64,000 nt of DNA. It comes from Acaryochloris sp. CCMEE 5410. Its GTDB lineage: Bacteria > Cyanobacteriota > Cyanobacteriia > Thermosynechococcales > Thermosynechococcaceae. This document shows, in pieces, positions 48,311 to 58,215 of this stretch; the first letter of the stretch is position 1; each line of letters starts with the position of its first letter. Where the stretch lies: assembly GCF_000238775.2 (NCBI RefSeq), contig NZ_AFEJ02000001.1, positions 1,364,001 through 1,428,000 of the forward strand. The letters are read 5' to 3'. The notes under the pieces were generated by a model that made no database searches, had not been told where the DNA came from, and worked only from the letters and a program-made list of their open reading frames with translations. The translations under genes and the position numbers were made by a program.

Positions 48311-49873
48311 ATGAGTTCGTTCTCCATCTTCACCCTCCTCTACATGACCGCCTTCCTGCTAGAAATGCAGGAAAAGTGGAAAGCTCCAGGCTTTGCCCTC
48401 GCCTTTTTGGGACTAATCACCGTCTTCATTTTCACCCGCATAACCCGGATCAAGTTTTTTGCCTTCCTGGTCCTCTCCACCGCCTATTTCCTGATTTTTC
48501 GCTTCCCCGACGTTGCCAACCACGTCAACTTCCTGATTTACCTCAACCTCGCTCTGATGGTGGGTATGGTCTACGCCTGGATCAAACAGGCCAGCGCTGA
48601 CCATTACTACGCCATGATGCGTCCTCTCCTTAGGGCCTCCTTACTTGGCGTCTACTTCTGGGCCGGATTCCATAAACTCAACACCGACTTTCTCAACCCC
48701 CAAGTCTCCTGCTCCAGCATGATGCTGTATCGGATTTTGGATATGGTCCAATCCAACCTCCTGGGCATTCCAGTTATGGTCATCGTGATTGCCCTGGCCT
48801 TGTTTAGACTTTGGCAAGGACTGATTCACAACAGACTCAAATTCTCAAAACTTCCAAAAATCCTGCTGCTCACCTTACTCACCTGTGGCGGCATTCTGCT
48901 GTACTATTTTGGCTTTGCCTATCGAGATTATGTCCTGCTACCCGACCTAATCTTGCTTACAAATATCTACTTTGTTCTCGCTTGGGAATTGCTGGGTAGC
49001 ATTTTACTGTTTGTTCCCAGATTGCAGGCTCCGATTCTGCTGCTCTCGTGGTTAATGCATGCCTTTATCGCCATGATCGGCTTTGTTGATTTCAGTGCTT
49101 TAGCCGGAAGTTTACTCTTTACCTTTATTCCCGATCGCTACCTTCAACTTTGGCAAGAACAATCCGAGATCTCCTTGAGGGGACGACAGATTCACCGAGC
49201 ATACCTGTACTTCGGCCTCAATGTGATGGCAGGTCTATTCTCTGCCCTGTATTACCTTGCCTATTTGGATTTCGACATCAAAGTTACCGCTGGGGCCATC
49301 TTCAACCTCGCTTCAGTCATTTTCCTCTGGCCGATACTCACCCAGCTCTTTAAACCAAAAAATAGACCCGATTGGAAAGGACTCCCCATTCTCAATGCCT
49401 CCATGCCCAAATTTATGGCGGTGTTTTTGCTTGGGCTGTGCTGCTTCGGCCTGATGCCATATCTGGGACTTCGCACCGCCGGGACCTTCTCCATGTTCAG
49501 CAATCTCCGCACCGAAGGCTCCCGCTCCAACCATTTACTACTAGCCACCAATCCCCTTAAACGCTGGGGCTATCAGGAAGATGTGGTCTGGATCTTGAAC
49601 TTGCCACCAGAAGTGGTAGACATGGATCCAAAAAATGCAGAGCTAGAGGGCAGTGCCCTTCCCGTGGTTGAATTCAAGAAAATGATTTACGACTGGACCC
49701 AAGCGGGTCAGACTGTGCCTGTGGTATTTAAATATCAAGGGCAAACCTACGACAGCCCCAATATTGTTCAAGAACCTGAATGGCAAACGCCTCGCCGCAA
49801 CTGGGAGATGTATTTTCTGGATTTTCGGGTGATTGAACCGGAAAATTCGGGTCCCAATTTATGTCGATGGTAG
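48311..49873 (+). CDS. HTTM-like polytopic membrane protein
   Basis: A 520-residue protein with about 11 membrane segments and a soluble C-terminal region. Family landmarks are LGVYFWAGFHKLNTDFLNP followed by SC, a pair WLMHAFIAMIGFVDFSAL, and SMFSNLRTEGSRSNHLLL. These resemble the HTTM domain of vitamin K-dependent gamma-carboxylase-related proteins, a large bacterial group of mostly unknown function. I see no evidence of the full carboxylase active site. No ribosome site is obvious; upstream genes were disrupted by insertion sequences. The last 15 bases overlap the end of the convergent MFS gene. Confidence 0.75.
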   Translation: MSSFSIFTLLYMTAFLLEMQEKWKAPGFALAFLGLITVFIFTRITRIKFFAFLVLSTAYFLIFRFPDVANHVNFLIYLNLALMVGMVYAWIKQASADHYYAMMRPLLRASLLGVYFWAGFHKLNTDFLNPQVSCSSMMLYRILDMVQSNLLGIPVMVIVIALALFRLWQGLIHNRLKFSKLPKILLLTLLTCGGILLYYFGFAYRDYVLLPDLILLTNIYFVLAWELLGSILLFVPRLQAPILLLSWLMHAFIAMIGFVDFSALAGSLLFTFIPDRYLQLWQEQSEISLRGRQIHRAYLYFGLNVMAGLFSALYYLAYLDFDIKVTAGAIFNLASVIFLWPILTQLFKPKNRPDWKGLPILNASMPKFMAVFLLGLCCFGLMPYLGLRTAGTFSMFSNLRTEGSRSNHLLLATNPLKRWGYQEDVVWILNLPPEVVDMDPKNAELEGSALPVVEFKKMIYDWTQAGQTVPVVFKYQGQTYDSPNIVQEPEWQTPRRNWEMYFLDFRVIEPENSGPNLCRW

Positions 49874-51043
49874 AGTGGAGTTGTTGCTAGATGCGATCGC
49901 AATCATCGCTACCCCAAAACTAACAATCGCGACCGTCGTCATCATTAAAGGGGACAAAGCATCTGGCTGTTGGAAAAAAGCCCCAAATAAACTGGCAGAC
50001 AAGGCTCCACCACTAAAAAACATCCCGGTTCCCAAACCCGCTTTCTGGGCAGGCACCATCGAAAGAGCAAAGGGCAACGTGCCATTATTCACCAAACTCA
50101 AACAAGTACCAACGGCTATCGCTACGCCCACCGCTGCCCAAGTCTGGCCTACCCCATTCATCACGACTAACGTTAAGGCTAATCCCAGTAATCCTAAGAG
50201 AATGGCTTGACGATTCCCCAGTTTACGAGCCACCGTTCCCGCTGGAATGGCCGTTATCCCCAAGGCGATAAAGATTATGCCCATTGTCAGGCCTACATTT
50301 TGGCCTGGAATGGTTTTGAGGATTTTGGGAAACGTCGTCATCAATAATCGAAACCCCAACGAGGTGCCCCATCCCACTGTAAACACCAGGGCTAAATTTC
50401 TGATGGATGGACGAGCCCCAACGCCAGAAGGTTGATGGGGCATCTTCACCTCTGTATTGACAGACCTGAGAATGGCCGCAGCCCCTAGCAAAATGAGTGA
50501 CGCGAGGCCAAAGGCAATCCCTGGCCCTAACTCCAGAATATATTTATTGGCCAAAGGCCCCATCGCCCCAGCAATCGCCCCCATGACGGTCAATACACTT
50601 GCCGCTTGCGGTAGACCACTGCCAAAGGCATATCGACTTAGTAAGGACAGAGCTGGACTGCGAAACACCGTCATGGAAATAGCCCAGGTCACGAGTAATA
50701 TGGGCAAAAGCCAGCGAAAGATTCCCTCTGGCTGACCAAAGGTGACCAGCATCGCCGTCGCCATCAGTAATCCCGATGCCAAAATCACCCCTGCTGCAAT
50801 AAAGGGAAATCGACTGCCTAGCCAGCGTTGGGCGCGGTCGGAATAGTTTCCCATTAGGGGTTCCATCAGCATCGCCAGACCGTTTTCCAGCAGTAAGACA
50901 CCCGTGATAAATACAGAGGTAAACCCAAACTCACCCAGCAGTTTTCCCAGGTAAAGGTTGTAGATCACCCACATCAATACAATTGCCCCTTGCACTAGAG
51001 CTAGGGCAAAGACTTGTACCCACAGAATTCTTTGCTGATGCAC
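49859..51043 (-). CDS. Major facilitator superfamily transporter
   Basis: A 394-residue protein starting at a GTG (minus strand, 51041-51043), with about 12 membrane helices. The loop between helices 2 and 3, EPLMGNYSDRAQRWLGSRFP, is the MFS signature region in the form seen in GPH/SUC-like sugar transporters and cyanobacterial relatives. The middle loop is basic (MPHQPSGVGARPSIRN). It lies in the cytoplasmic membrane; the substrate is unknown. Its 3' end overlaps the HTTM-like gene by 15 bases. Confidence 0.87.
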   Translation of the reverse strand: MHQQRILWVQVFALALVQGAIVLMWVIYNLYLGKLLGEFGFTSVFITGVLLLENGLAMLMEPLMGNYSDRAQRWLGSRFPFIAAGVILASGLLMATAMLVTFGQPEGIFRWLLPILLVTWAISMTVFRSPALSLLSRYAFGSGLPQAASVLTVMGAIAGAMGPLANKYILELGPGIAFGLASLILLGAAAILRSVNTEVKMPHQPSGVGARPSIRNLALVFTVGWGTSLGFRLLMTTFPKILKTIPGQNVGLTMGIIFIALGITAIPAGTVARKLGNRQAILLGLLGLALTLVVMNGVGQTWAAVGVAIAVGTCLSLVNNGTLPFALSMVPAQKAGLGTGMFFSGGALSASLFGAFFQQPDALSPLMMTTVAIVSFGVAMIAIASSNNSTLPST

Positions 51044-51279
51044 AATTGGTATTTCCTCTCTTTATGGGGTAAACCGGCTTGAAACCAATAGCCTGATCTG
51101 ATTAAAGATTCCCCACCGTACCACCAAATAGATGCTTTCTCAGGCTTAGTTCTGATTTGGAGCCCCATCGATACCCCGTCAGTCTGCCCCATTTTTTCCC
51201 TGAAACCAACCGATTCACTCCCGAGCATTGACGTCAAAGGGATCGAGAAACCGAAGGTTTCGATATGCTGCGCTGTTAT

Positions 51280-52095
51280 TCAGTCCAGAACGAGCTTTTG
51301 AAACTCATTCAACGCCTGGAAATACCGCTCACCAGCGACTTGAGGAAAATTATTGTGACCCGCTCCTGCCACCCACAAGGATCGCTTGGGGCCAGATGCT
51401 GCTGCAAACAACTGCCGACCGTGGTCAATAGGAATCACCTGATCGTTTTCTCCATGCATCACTAATACGGGGACTTTAACCTGCTTTAGCCGATCCAGAC
51501 TGGTGAATTTATCGAAAGGAAAAATCGGAATAGGCACCACCACTCGAAAGATAGACGTAAACGTGCTTTCCAAAATCACCCCAGCCAAAGGATATTGGGT
51601 CGCTAAATAGACTGCAGATCCGCCCCCCAGGGAGCGCCCCTGGACTAACAACCGCTGGGGCTTTACCCCCAACTCTTGGGTTAGATAGGCATAGGCTTGT
51701 TTGGCATCTTGATAGGCATTTTGTTCGCTGGGCTGTCCATCACTGGTGCCATAACCTCGGTAGTCGTAGGCAAACACGCTGAGGCCAGATTGCTGAAGCT
51801 GCTTTAGTCGGGGACGAATATCCCCCAAATCTTCGGCATTGCCGTGGATATAGAGCAGGGTAAAGGTCGCCTGGGGATTGGGGAAGTAGAGGGCCGAGAT
51901 CTGCTCTTGGTCATTAACGGGGAGCTTTAGGACCTCATCTGTGTCTCGATAACTGGTAGGTTGGGGCAGAAAAATCATGCTATCTGCCCGAAAAAAGACA
52001 TATAGTCCAACGCAACCGTAGATCAGCAGAGGAGCCAGAACCAATCTGGACCAGCTAAAGGACCCTAGCAAAATTTGTCGATAGTTTAGCTTCAC
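51280..52095 (-). CDS. Membrane-anchored alpha/beta hydrolase (S33/BEM46-like)
   Basis: A 271-residue hydrolase with an N-terminal membrane anchor (LVLAPLLIYGCVGLYVFF). The catalytic elements are the HG segment LLYIHGNAEDLGDIRP, nucleophile GRSLGGGSAVYLA near residue 148, acid in MHGENDQVIPIDHG and histidine in AGAGHNNFPQV. The overall pattern is that of the BEM46/ABHD13-like group with the serine aminopeptidase S33 fold; many act on unknown esters or peptides at membranes. It is a single gene with 236 bases of non-coding sequence on its 3' side. Confidence 0.88.
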   Translation of the reverse strand: MKLNYRQILLGSFSWSRLVLAPLLIYGCVGLYVFFRADSMIFLPQPTSYRDTDEVLKLPVNDQEQISALYFPNPQATFTLLYIHGNAEDLGDIRPRLKQLQQSGLSVFAYDYRGYGTSDGQPSEQNAYQDAKQAYAYLTQELGVKPQRLLVQGRSLGGGSAVYLATQYPLAGVILESTFTSIFRVVVPIPIFPFDKFTSLDRLKQVKVPVLVMHGENDQVIPIDHGRQLFAAASGPKRSLWVAGAGHNNFPQVAGERYFQALNEFQKLVLD

Positions 52096-52184
52096 GATCC
52101 TTGCCCTTCTGACGTCTGCCCCTTTGTTGCTACTAGTTTAGGCAATTAAGCTATGGTTGAAACGACAGCAACGCCAGTAAACCT

Positions 52185-52679
52185 ATGAAACTCAGTCGAG
52201 ACGAATTAAGCCGTCGCTACGCATCCGGAGAACGGCGATTTGCCGGAGCCGATCTCACGGCCCTGGATCTACATCAGCTGGATCTGAGCCAAGCTGATTT
52301 TAGTGGGGCTGAGTTCTGTGGCTGTAATTTGAGTGAGGTTAATCTGAGCCAAGCTGATTTGAGTGGTGCGGATCTGAGCGATGCGAACTTAGCCCAAACT
52401 GATTTACGTAAGGCCGATTTGAGTGGGGTGGATTTAAGTGCCGCTAATCTCACTAAGGCCAATCTCAAGGATGCCGATTTGAGCGGCGTGGATTTGAGTG
52501 AAGCCAATCTGACCGATGCAGATCTCCAGAATGCTGATCTGAGCGGCGTGGATCTAAGTGAATCCAATCTGCAAGGGGCCAACTTACGAGGGGCGGATAT
52601 GAGTGGGGCTGATGTCAGCAATAGCCGCTATTGCCAAACCATTTTTCCCAGTGGAAAAATTCGCAATGACCATTGTTGA
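52185..52679 (+). CDS. Pentapeptide-repeat protein
   Basis: A 164-residue protein in which nearly every fifth position from residue 20 to 150 fits A(D/N)L-x-x, for example LSQADFSGAEF, LSQADLSGADLSDANLAQTD and LSGVDLSEANL. Such repeats form a right-handed quadrilateral beta-helix. DNA-level copies are similar (AGCCAAGCTGATTTGAGTG-like units), indicating growth by repeat duplication. Roles known in the family range from gyrase protection to unknown thylakoid or cytoplasmic functions. There is no signal peptide. GXATE-type specificity cannot be read. Confidence 0.92.
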   Translation: MKLSRDELSRRYASGERRFAGADLTALDLHQLDLSQADFSGAEFCGCNLSEVNLSQADLSGADLSDANLAQTDLRKADLSGVDLSAANLTKANLKDADLSGVDLSEANLTDADLQNADLSGVDLSESNLQGANLRGADMSGADVSNSRYCQTIFPSGKIRNDHC

Positions 52680-52814
52680 GGGGCTATCCCGATAGCCTAG
52701 GCTGGTGTAACAGTTCGACGTCAGCACACCATTCCAAAAAGATCAGCATGATTTCAGACTCTTATCATGTCGCCCTTGAATAATGGGTGAGGTGCAAGTT
52801 TGCCTATCTCTGAG

Positions 52815-54758
52815 ATGCTGTATCGACGACCATTCCGGCCCGTTCAAGGCTTTCTAATTCTGTTGTTCAGTCTGACCCTCTTCCTGACTGGATTTTCCCT
52901 ACCATCCCAAGCAGAAATTACCATTGGTCGCAGCTTCGATACCGCTCCAATTGTGCTAGATGGCAAAGTCCTGTTTCAAGTCAGCAAGCTCAGGGAGTTC
53001 TCGGCCAAAGACCGGGCTAAGCAGGCCAACGATAGCCTAGCCCAAGCCATACGGGATTTTGCCGCAGCCCAGGATTCCCCTGGTGTTCCCACGGTGAAGG
53101 TGACGCCAGGCGCTTTACCGACCTTGCGCTTAGCTGACCGTCACCTCTTAACGGTGACGGATCGCGATGTCAAGTTGGGCCAGGATGCCATGGAACAAGC
53201 CGTGGAGTGGCAGCGCACGATTAATCGGGCGATTGCCACGGGTCTGAAGGAACGCACCCCCAGTTATCGACGCCAGGCCATCCTCAAGAGTGGGTTGGGG
53301 CTGTTGCTAGCGATTCTCCTGCATTGCGGTATTCAATGGATCCGACTGCGCTGGCGGCGGCAACAGCTGCGAACGATGCAGGATACGAAGCGTCCCCTAG
53401 CGCTATTGGGGTTGACGAGCCTTCAGCTATTGGTTTGGGTTGGGGTGGGTTACTATATTTGCGAACTATTCCCCCAATTCCGTACCCTGCTGTACTTGGT
53501 GTTACGGAGTTTTGACGAACCCATCTTGATCCTGACAGAGCAGGAACAGGGATACGGCATTGTTGACCTGTTGATTGTGGTGGGATTGATTCTGGGGTTG
53601 TGGGTGATTGTACGGGGGTTGACGCTCCTACTCAAGTCGAGAATTTTGCCGCTCTTGGGGGTGAATCGGGGATTGCAAGATGCGATCGCAATTCTCACCC
53701 AATACGTCCTTACCGGGCTGGGAGTGGTGGTCATCCTCCAAGTGCTGGGGGTGGATATCAGCGCCCTGCTGATTGTTGGCAGTGCCCTGGGCTTGGGCAT
53801 TGGCTTTGGTCTCCAAAATATCGTCAGCAATTTTATTAGCGGTATCATCCTGCTTCTGGATCGCCCCATCGAAGCCGGAGATTTTATCCAAGTGGGAGAG
53901 CTAGTGGGTTCCGTCGAGAAAATTGGGACCCGCAGCACCGAATTGCGCACCCACGATGAAGTGACGATCATTGTCCCCAACTCCCATTTTTTAGAAAAAG
54001 AAGTGGTGAACTGGAGCCATAGCAGCCCCGTCTCCCGCCTGCACCTGCCCGTGGACGTGGCCTATGGTTGCGATGTGGATCGCGTCCAAACGGCCCTGAT
54101 TGAATCTGTCAGTCATCATCCAGAAGTTCTGGCCCATCCTCAACCCCAAGTTCAGTTCTTGGGGTTTGGAGAGAGTGCCCTGAATTTTGAAGTCTTGGTA
54201 TGGTTTCGCGAACCTCGGCAGCAGTATCGTCTTAAAAGCGATTTGTACTTCCGTATCGAAGCTATGCTTCGCCAGTACCAGATCGAAATTCCATTCCCCC
54301 AGCGAGATTTACATGTGCGATCGCCCCATCTAGACCAGCTGATCGATTTGCTCGTGCAGCAGCGGACAGAGAATGCCCCTCATTTGTACTATCCAGGCTC
54401 TGTGCGATCGCAACCGTCATCCCAGCCGATCCTGACTTCCACCCCATACAGCCCTCAGTCCATCTCTCGGTCATCCGCCCCCCAAATCAACCTGCCAGAA
54501 TTGGTAGCCCAGATGAAAGGAGAACAGGGACTGGATATTCAAGATCGTCGTCATCGGCTGAATATTTATCCCCAATGTTTTGTAGGCTCAGAAGCCGTGA
54601 TTTGGTTGATGCGGACCCAGCGGGCCACCCGTAAAGAAGCTCTACGCATTGGGCAGCTTCTGATGCGCAAACGAATTATTCATCACGTTTTGGATGAGCA
54701 CCCCTTTGATGATGCCTACTTGTTTTATCGTTTCTACGAAGATGAACAGCAGGAGTAA
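52815..54758 (+). CDS. MscS-family mechanosensitive channel with C-terminal DEP domain
   Basis: From ATG 52815 (a TTG at 52800 is also in frame) the product has 647 residues. It starts with a signal (GFLILLFSLTLFLTGF), then a periplasmic region and membrane helices. The pore helix and MscS beta domain are clear: LLIVGSALGLGIGFGLQNIV, then SNFISGIILLLDRPIEAGDF and VGSVEKIGTRSTELRT, with HDEVTIIVPNSHFL. After a linker, residues about 565-645 form a DEP domain (GLDIQDRRHRLNIYPQCFVG, SEAVIWLMRTQ, KRIIHHVLDEHPFDD). DEP domains link signalling proteins to membranes or receptors and are unusual on an MscS channel. The fusion suggests a second, cytoplasmic control on an osmotic channel. Confidence 0.9.
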   Translation: MLYRRPFRPVQGFLILLFSLTLFLTGFSLPSQAEITIGRSFDTAPIVLDGKVLFQVSKLREFSAKDRAKQANDSLAQAIRDFAAAQDSPGVPTVKVTPGALPTLRLADRHLLTVTDRDVKLGQDAMEQAVEWQRTINRAIATGLKERTPSYRRQAILKSGLGLLLAILLHCGIQWIRLRWRRQQLRTMQDTKRPLALLGLTSLQLLVWVGVGYYICELFPQFRTLLYLVLRSFDEPILILTEQEQGYGIVDLLIVVGLILGLWVIVRGLTLLLKSRILPLLGVNRGLQDAIAILTQYVLTGLGVVVILQVLGVDISALLIVGSALGLGIGFGLQNIVSNFISGIILLLDRPIEAGDFIQVGELVGSVEKIGTRSTELRTHDEVTIIVPNSHFLEKEVVNWSHSSPVSRLHLPVDVAYGCDVDRVQTALIESVSHHPEVLAHPQPQVQFLGFGESALNFEVLVWFREPRQQYRLKSDLYFRIEAMLRQYQIEIPFPQRDLHVRSPHLDQLIDLLVQQRTENAPHLYYPGSVRSQPSSQPILTSTPYSPQSISRSSAPQINLPELVAQMKGEQGLDIQDRRHRLNIYPQCFVGSEAVIWLMRTQRATRKEALRIGQLLMRKRIIHHVLDEHPFDDAYLFYRFYEDEQQE

Positions 54759-54912
54759 TGGGCCAATAACGCCCCGTTCTCTTATCCAATAGCCGTAGAA
54801 ATATCTAGATATCTGGGTGGGAAATGCGGATCACCCCAGAAAATCGATAGTTTTACTGATGTCGATCGCATTGAAATTGGAAGAACATTGTAACGTCGCG
54901 ACCCCATGATCC

Positions 54913-57609
54913 GTGCCAACAGACCTCAATGATCCGCAACGTAAAATCCGACATCTCCTAATCCTTGAGGATTTGGATGGTTTTCGCTTAGTGCCTTTGG
55001 AGGAATCTTCCTATTTCCTAGGCCGCGACGTCACGAATTCCATCGTCGTCCGTTCCCAGGGGATCTCTCGTCAGCATGCCTTGTTTTTACGCGTGACGAA
55101 TGCGGATCCCAACAGCTACGGATTTATGCTCATTGATGGCAACTTGCAGGGCGAACCCAGCACCAACGGCACCGCTGTCAATGGCGAGAAATGTGCCTCC
55201 ACCAAGCTCAATCATGGAGATCGGATTGTGTTTGGCCGCCAAATGAAGGCCAAATACCTCGTTTTAGGGGCATTGACCGATCTCGAATTTGGCGATTTTT
55301 GCAAAAACTTCGATTTTGAAGAAGCCGTCACCCGAGATATTAATCCTCGGGAAACCTTTGTCCATGAAGGGGATGAGCCTCCCAGCTTCGCCGCCACATC
55401 ATTGGTTCGATTGGCCTCTTTCCCTGAGATTCTGCCTAGCCCCATGTTTGAAGTCAATCTTAAAGGAGATTTGACCTATATCAATCCTGCTGCCTATAAT
55501 GCCTTTCCTCGCCTGCAAGTTCTGGGGGTAGACCATCCCACGGTTCAGGGACTCATTGCCCTCACCCAATCCACTAAACAAAAAATCCTTAGCCGGGAAG
55601 TGACGGTTGATCAGCAGGTTTATGAGCAGTCCATCCACTTTATCTCTGAGAATGGTCTGATCCGCTGTTGCTTATCCGACATTACCGAACGAAAAAAAGT
55701 CGAGGCAGAATTATTCAAGCGGGATCGGTTGCTGCAAAGCGTTGCCGAAGCCACCACCCACCTGCTCGCCAATGGCAGTTATGAAGAAGCCATTGATGCA
55801 GCCCTAGCCCGATTTGGCACCACCGCTGGGGTAGATCGCATCTGTATTAGCGAGAACCATGTCCATGCCGAGACCCATCGGCTAGCCACGAGCATTCGCT
55901 ACGAATGGACCGGCCCTCAGATTGCTTCAATCCGTCATTTAGAACATCGGCAAAACCAGCTTTATAGCAATCCCCACTTGCAGCGATGGTATACCACGTT
56001 AGCGGGGGGAGCTGCCATTAACGGTATCACCCAAAGCTTTTCCACCGCTGAACAAGCCGTGCTCTCCCAAGAGAAGGTTCAATCGGTGCTAGCGGTTCCC
56101 ATCCTTGTCAAAAACAACTTTTGGGGATTTGTAGAACTCCATGACTGTAATGACCATTACCAATGGTCTGACCAAGAAGAGGCCATTCTACGAACCATGG
56201 CAGCTAGCGTCAGTGCTGCCCTAGAGCGACAGGATAAGGATGAAATTATTCATCGGCAAGCCTTTCACGATGCCTTAACAGGATTGCCCAACCGAGTGCT
56301 CTTTGCCGAAAGATTGGATCAGGCCCTAACGGATGCCCTCCGCAATCAAGATAATCTGGCGGTCATGTTTATGGATTTGGATAAATTCAAAACCATCAAT
56401 GACACCTTGGGCCACTCCGTCGGAGATGAACTACTCAAAGAAGTGGCCAATCGATTGCAACATTGCTTGCGAGGTGGGGATACGGTCGCTCGATGGGGCG
56501 GTGATGAGTTCACCCTATTACTGGCAAAGATCAGAACCATTGCCGATGCAACAGGCACGGCCCAGCGAATCTTAGATGCCTTTAAGGAAGTGGTGAAAAT
56601 TGATCGCCATGAGATCTATATCAATGCCAGTATCGGTATTGCCTGCTTCCCAGATGATGGGCAAGAAGCAGAAGTGCTCCTCCAAAATGCTGACGTGGCC
56701 CTCTATCAATGCAAAGAACAAGGGCGAGGCATTTTTCGAGTTTATGATGCCGATATGAATTCAGAAGCCACGGAGTTATTTGCTCTGCAAAATAACCTCC
56801 GCCATGCGTTAGAACGTCAAGAATTTATGCTGTACTATCAACCCCAAATCAATTTACAGTCTGGGGGAATTACAGGTTTAGAAGCGCTGATTCGTTGGCA
56901 ACATCCTGAACAAGGGCTGGTTTCTCCTGCCACCTTTATCCCTCTGGCCGAAGAGTCGGATTTAATTGTAGAAATTGGCAAATGGGTATTGGAAAAGGCC
57001 TGCCAACAGATCGTGGAATGGCAACAGATTACGGGGCTACCCTTGACGATTTCCGTCAACCTATCGACTCGGCAATTTTATGACCCGACTTTGGTGGAAA
57101 CCATTTCCCAGGTGTTAAGGCAAACTCAACTTGACCCCAAATATTTGGAACTCGAAATTACCGAAACCATTGCCATTAAGAATATTTCCCTGGCCCAACA
57201 AGTTCTGAAACAGCTTCAGGGGATGGGAATTAAGATTGCCATGGATGATTTTGGTACGGGCTTTTCGTCTCTGAACTATCTCACTCAGCTCCCCTTAGAT
57301 ACCCTAAAAATTGATCAATCTTTTATCAAGCGATTGACGTCGGATGCTAAAGAGCTAGAGGTGATTAATGCGGTGCTGTCTCTAGGGCGGGGGCTGCATT
57401 TAAGCGTGGTAGCAGAAGGGGTAGACACCCCTGAACAATTAGAATTGCTGAAGTCTTTAAAATGTGAAACCGTGCAGGGGTTCTTGATTAGTCCTCCCCT
57501 CCCGGTTCTGGAAGCCACTAGCAAACTCCAGGCTAAAAGCTTGCAATATCAAATGTCAGAACAGGATATTAAGCAGACTTTGCCCCAACCTGCGTTGCTG
57601 GTGAATTGA
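54913..57609 (+). CDS. FHA-GAF-GGDEF-EAL cyclic-di-GMP protein
   Basis: An 898-residue signalling protein starting at GTG 54913. An N-terminal FHA domain (FLGRDVTNSIVVRSQGISRQ, then GTAVNGEKC) would bind a phosphothreonine partner. A PAS-like segment (LPSPMFEVNLKGDLTYINPA), a GAF domain, a GGDEF domain (VARWGGDEFTLLLAKI) and an EAL domain (GLEALIRWQHPEQGLVSPAT; MDDFGTGFSSLNYLTQLP) follow. Both catalytic signatures are intact, so it could make or break cyclic-di-GMP; the balance is unknown. The FHA input ties it to Ser/Thr kinase signalling, of which this genome has examples (the giant hybrid kinase in this window). Confidence 0.92.
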   Translation: MPTDLNDPQRKIRHLLILEDLDGFRLVPLEESSYFLGRDVTNSIVVRSQGISRQHALFLRVTNADPNSYGFMLIDGNLQGEPSTNGTAVNGEKCASTKLNHGDRIVFGRQMKAKYLVLGALTDLEFGDFCKNFDFEEAVTRDINPRETFVHEGDEPPSFAATSLVRLASFPEILPSPMFEVNLKGDLTYINPAAYNAFPRLQVLGVDHPTVQGLIALTQSTKQKILSREVTVDQQVYEQSIHFISENGLIRCCLSDITERKKVEAELFKRDRLLQSVAEATTHLLANGSYEEAIDAALARFGTTAGVDRICISENHVHAETHRLATSIRYEWTGPQIASIRHLEHRQNQLYSNPHLQRWYTTLAGGAAINGITQSFSTAEQAVLSQEKVQSVLAVPILVKNNFWGFVELHDCNDHYQWSDQEEAILRTMAASVSAALERQDKDEIIHRQAFHDALTGLPNRVLFAERLDQALTDALRNQDNLAVMFMDLDKFKTINDTLGHSVGDELLKEVANRLQHCLRGGDTVARWGGDEFTLLLAKIRTIADATGTAQRILDAFKEVVKIDRHEIYINASIGIACFPDDGQEAEVLLQNADVALYQCKEQGRGIFRVYDADMNSEATELFALQNNLRHALERQEFMLYYQPQINLQSGGITGLEALIRWQHPEQGLVSPATFIPLAEESDLIVEIGKWVLEKACQQIVEWQQITGLPLTISVNLSTRQFYDPTLVETISQVLRQTQLDPKYLELEITETIAIKNISLAQQVLKQLQGMGIKIAMDDFGTGFSSLNYLTQLPLDTLKIDQSFIKRLTSDAKELEVINAVLSLGRGLHLSVVAEGVDTPEQLELLKSLKCETVQGFLISPPLPVLEATSKLQAKSLQYQMSEQDIKQTLPQPALLVN

Positions 57610-57650
57610 GGCTGACACTGCCATCGCTTTTTAGAACCCTTACCCCCAAG

Positions 57651-58181
57651 ATGCAGATTTTAGAAACAGAACGCCTACAGCTGCGACAGTTTGGTGCTGC
57701 CGATTTAGATGCCTATGCGGCCATGCTGGCAGATCCTGAGGTGGTCGCTTATGTCGGGGCTGGCGAAACCTTATCTCGAGCCCAAGCCTGGAAAAATATG
57801 GCCATGGTATTGGGGCATTGGGCTATCCGAGGCTATGGCTTATGGGCGGTAGAGGAAAAAGCCACACAAACGCTGATTGGTCGGGTCGGCCTCTACTATC
57901 CCGAAGGATGGCCGGGGTTAGAAGTGGGCTGGATGCTGGCAAGATCTCACTGGGGATATGGCTATGCCCTAGAAAGTGCAAAAGTAGCCGTCGATGCGGC
58001 TTTTAACCAGTTACAGTGCCCCACCCTGATTAGCTTGATTCATCCTGAGAATGTGCGATCGCAACGGGTTGCCCAACGGTTGGGCAGCCAAAAAACGACG
58101 ACCCTCACCCTCAATGGCATGCCCATCTGGCAATATGAGCTGTTGCCATCTGTCATGAACCGATCTCAAGATCTCCATTGA
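57651..58181 (+). CDS. GNAT-family N-acetyltransferase (RimJ/RimL-like)
   Basis: From ATG 57651 the product has 176 residues; a TTG at 57606 that overlaps the upstream stop would add 15. The start ILETERLQLRQFGAADLDAY is typical of the RimJ/RimL/PaiA-like GNAT branch, with acetyl-CoA-site segments WMLARSHWGYGYALESAKVA and LISLIHPENVRSQRVAQRLG. It is compact and cytoplasmic. It follows the FHA-GGDEF-EAL gene closely and precedes recG by 34 bases. The acceptor, a protein N-terminus or small molecule, is unknown. Confidence 0.9.
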   Translation: MQILETERLQLRQFGAADLDAYAAMLADPEVVAYVGAGETLSRAQAWKNMAMVLGHWAIRGYGLWAVEEKATQTLIGRVGLYYPEGWPGLEVGWMLARSHWGYGYALESAKVAVDAAFNQLQCPTLISLIHPENVRSQRVAQRLGSQKTTTLTLNGMPIWQYELLPSVMNRSQDLH

Positions 58182-58215
58182 TCATTACAATGGGGGCAAT
58201 ATCGCTGCAACGTCT

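Noticed and set aside
52185-52679. The tandem 15-base units as a CRISPR-like array
   Set aside because: They are codon-periodic and encode the A(D/N)L pentapeptide pattern without spacers.
52681-52696. GGCTAT / ATAGCC hairpin behind the pentapeptide gene as a terminator
   Set aside because: Stem is only six base pairs with a four-base loop and there is no T-run.
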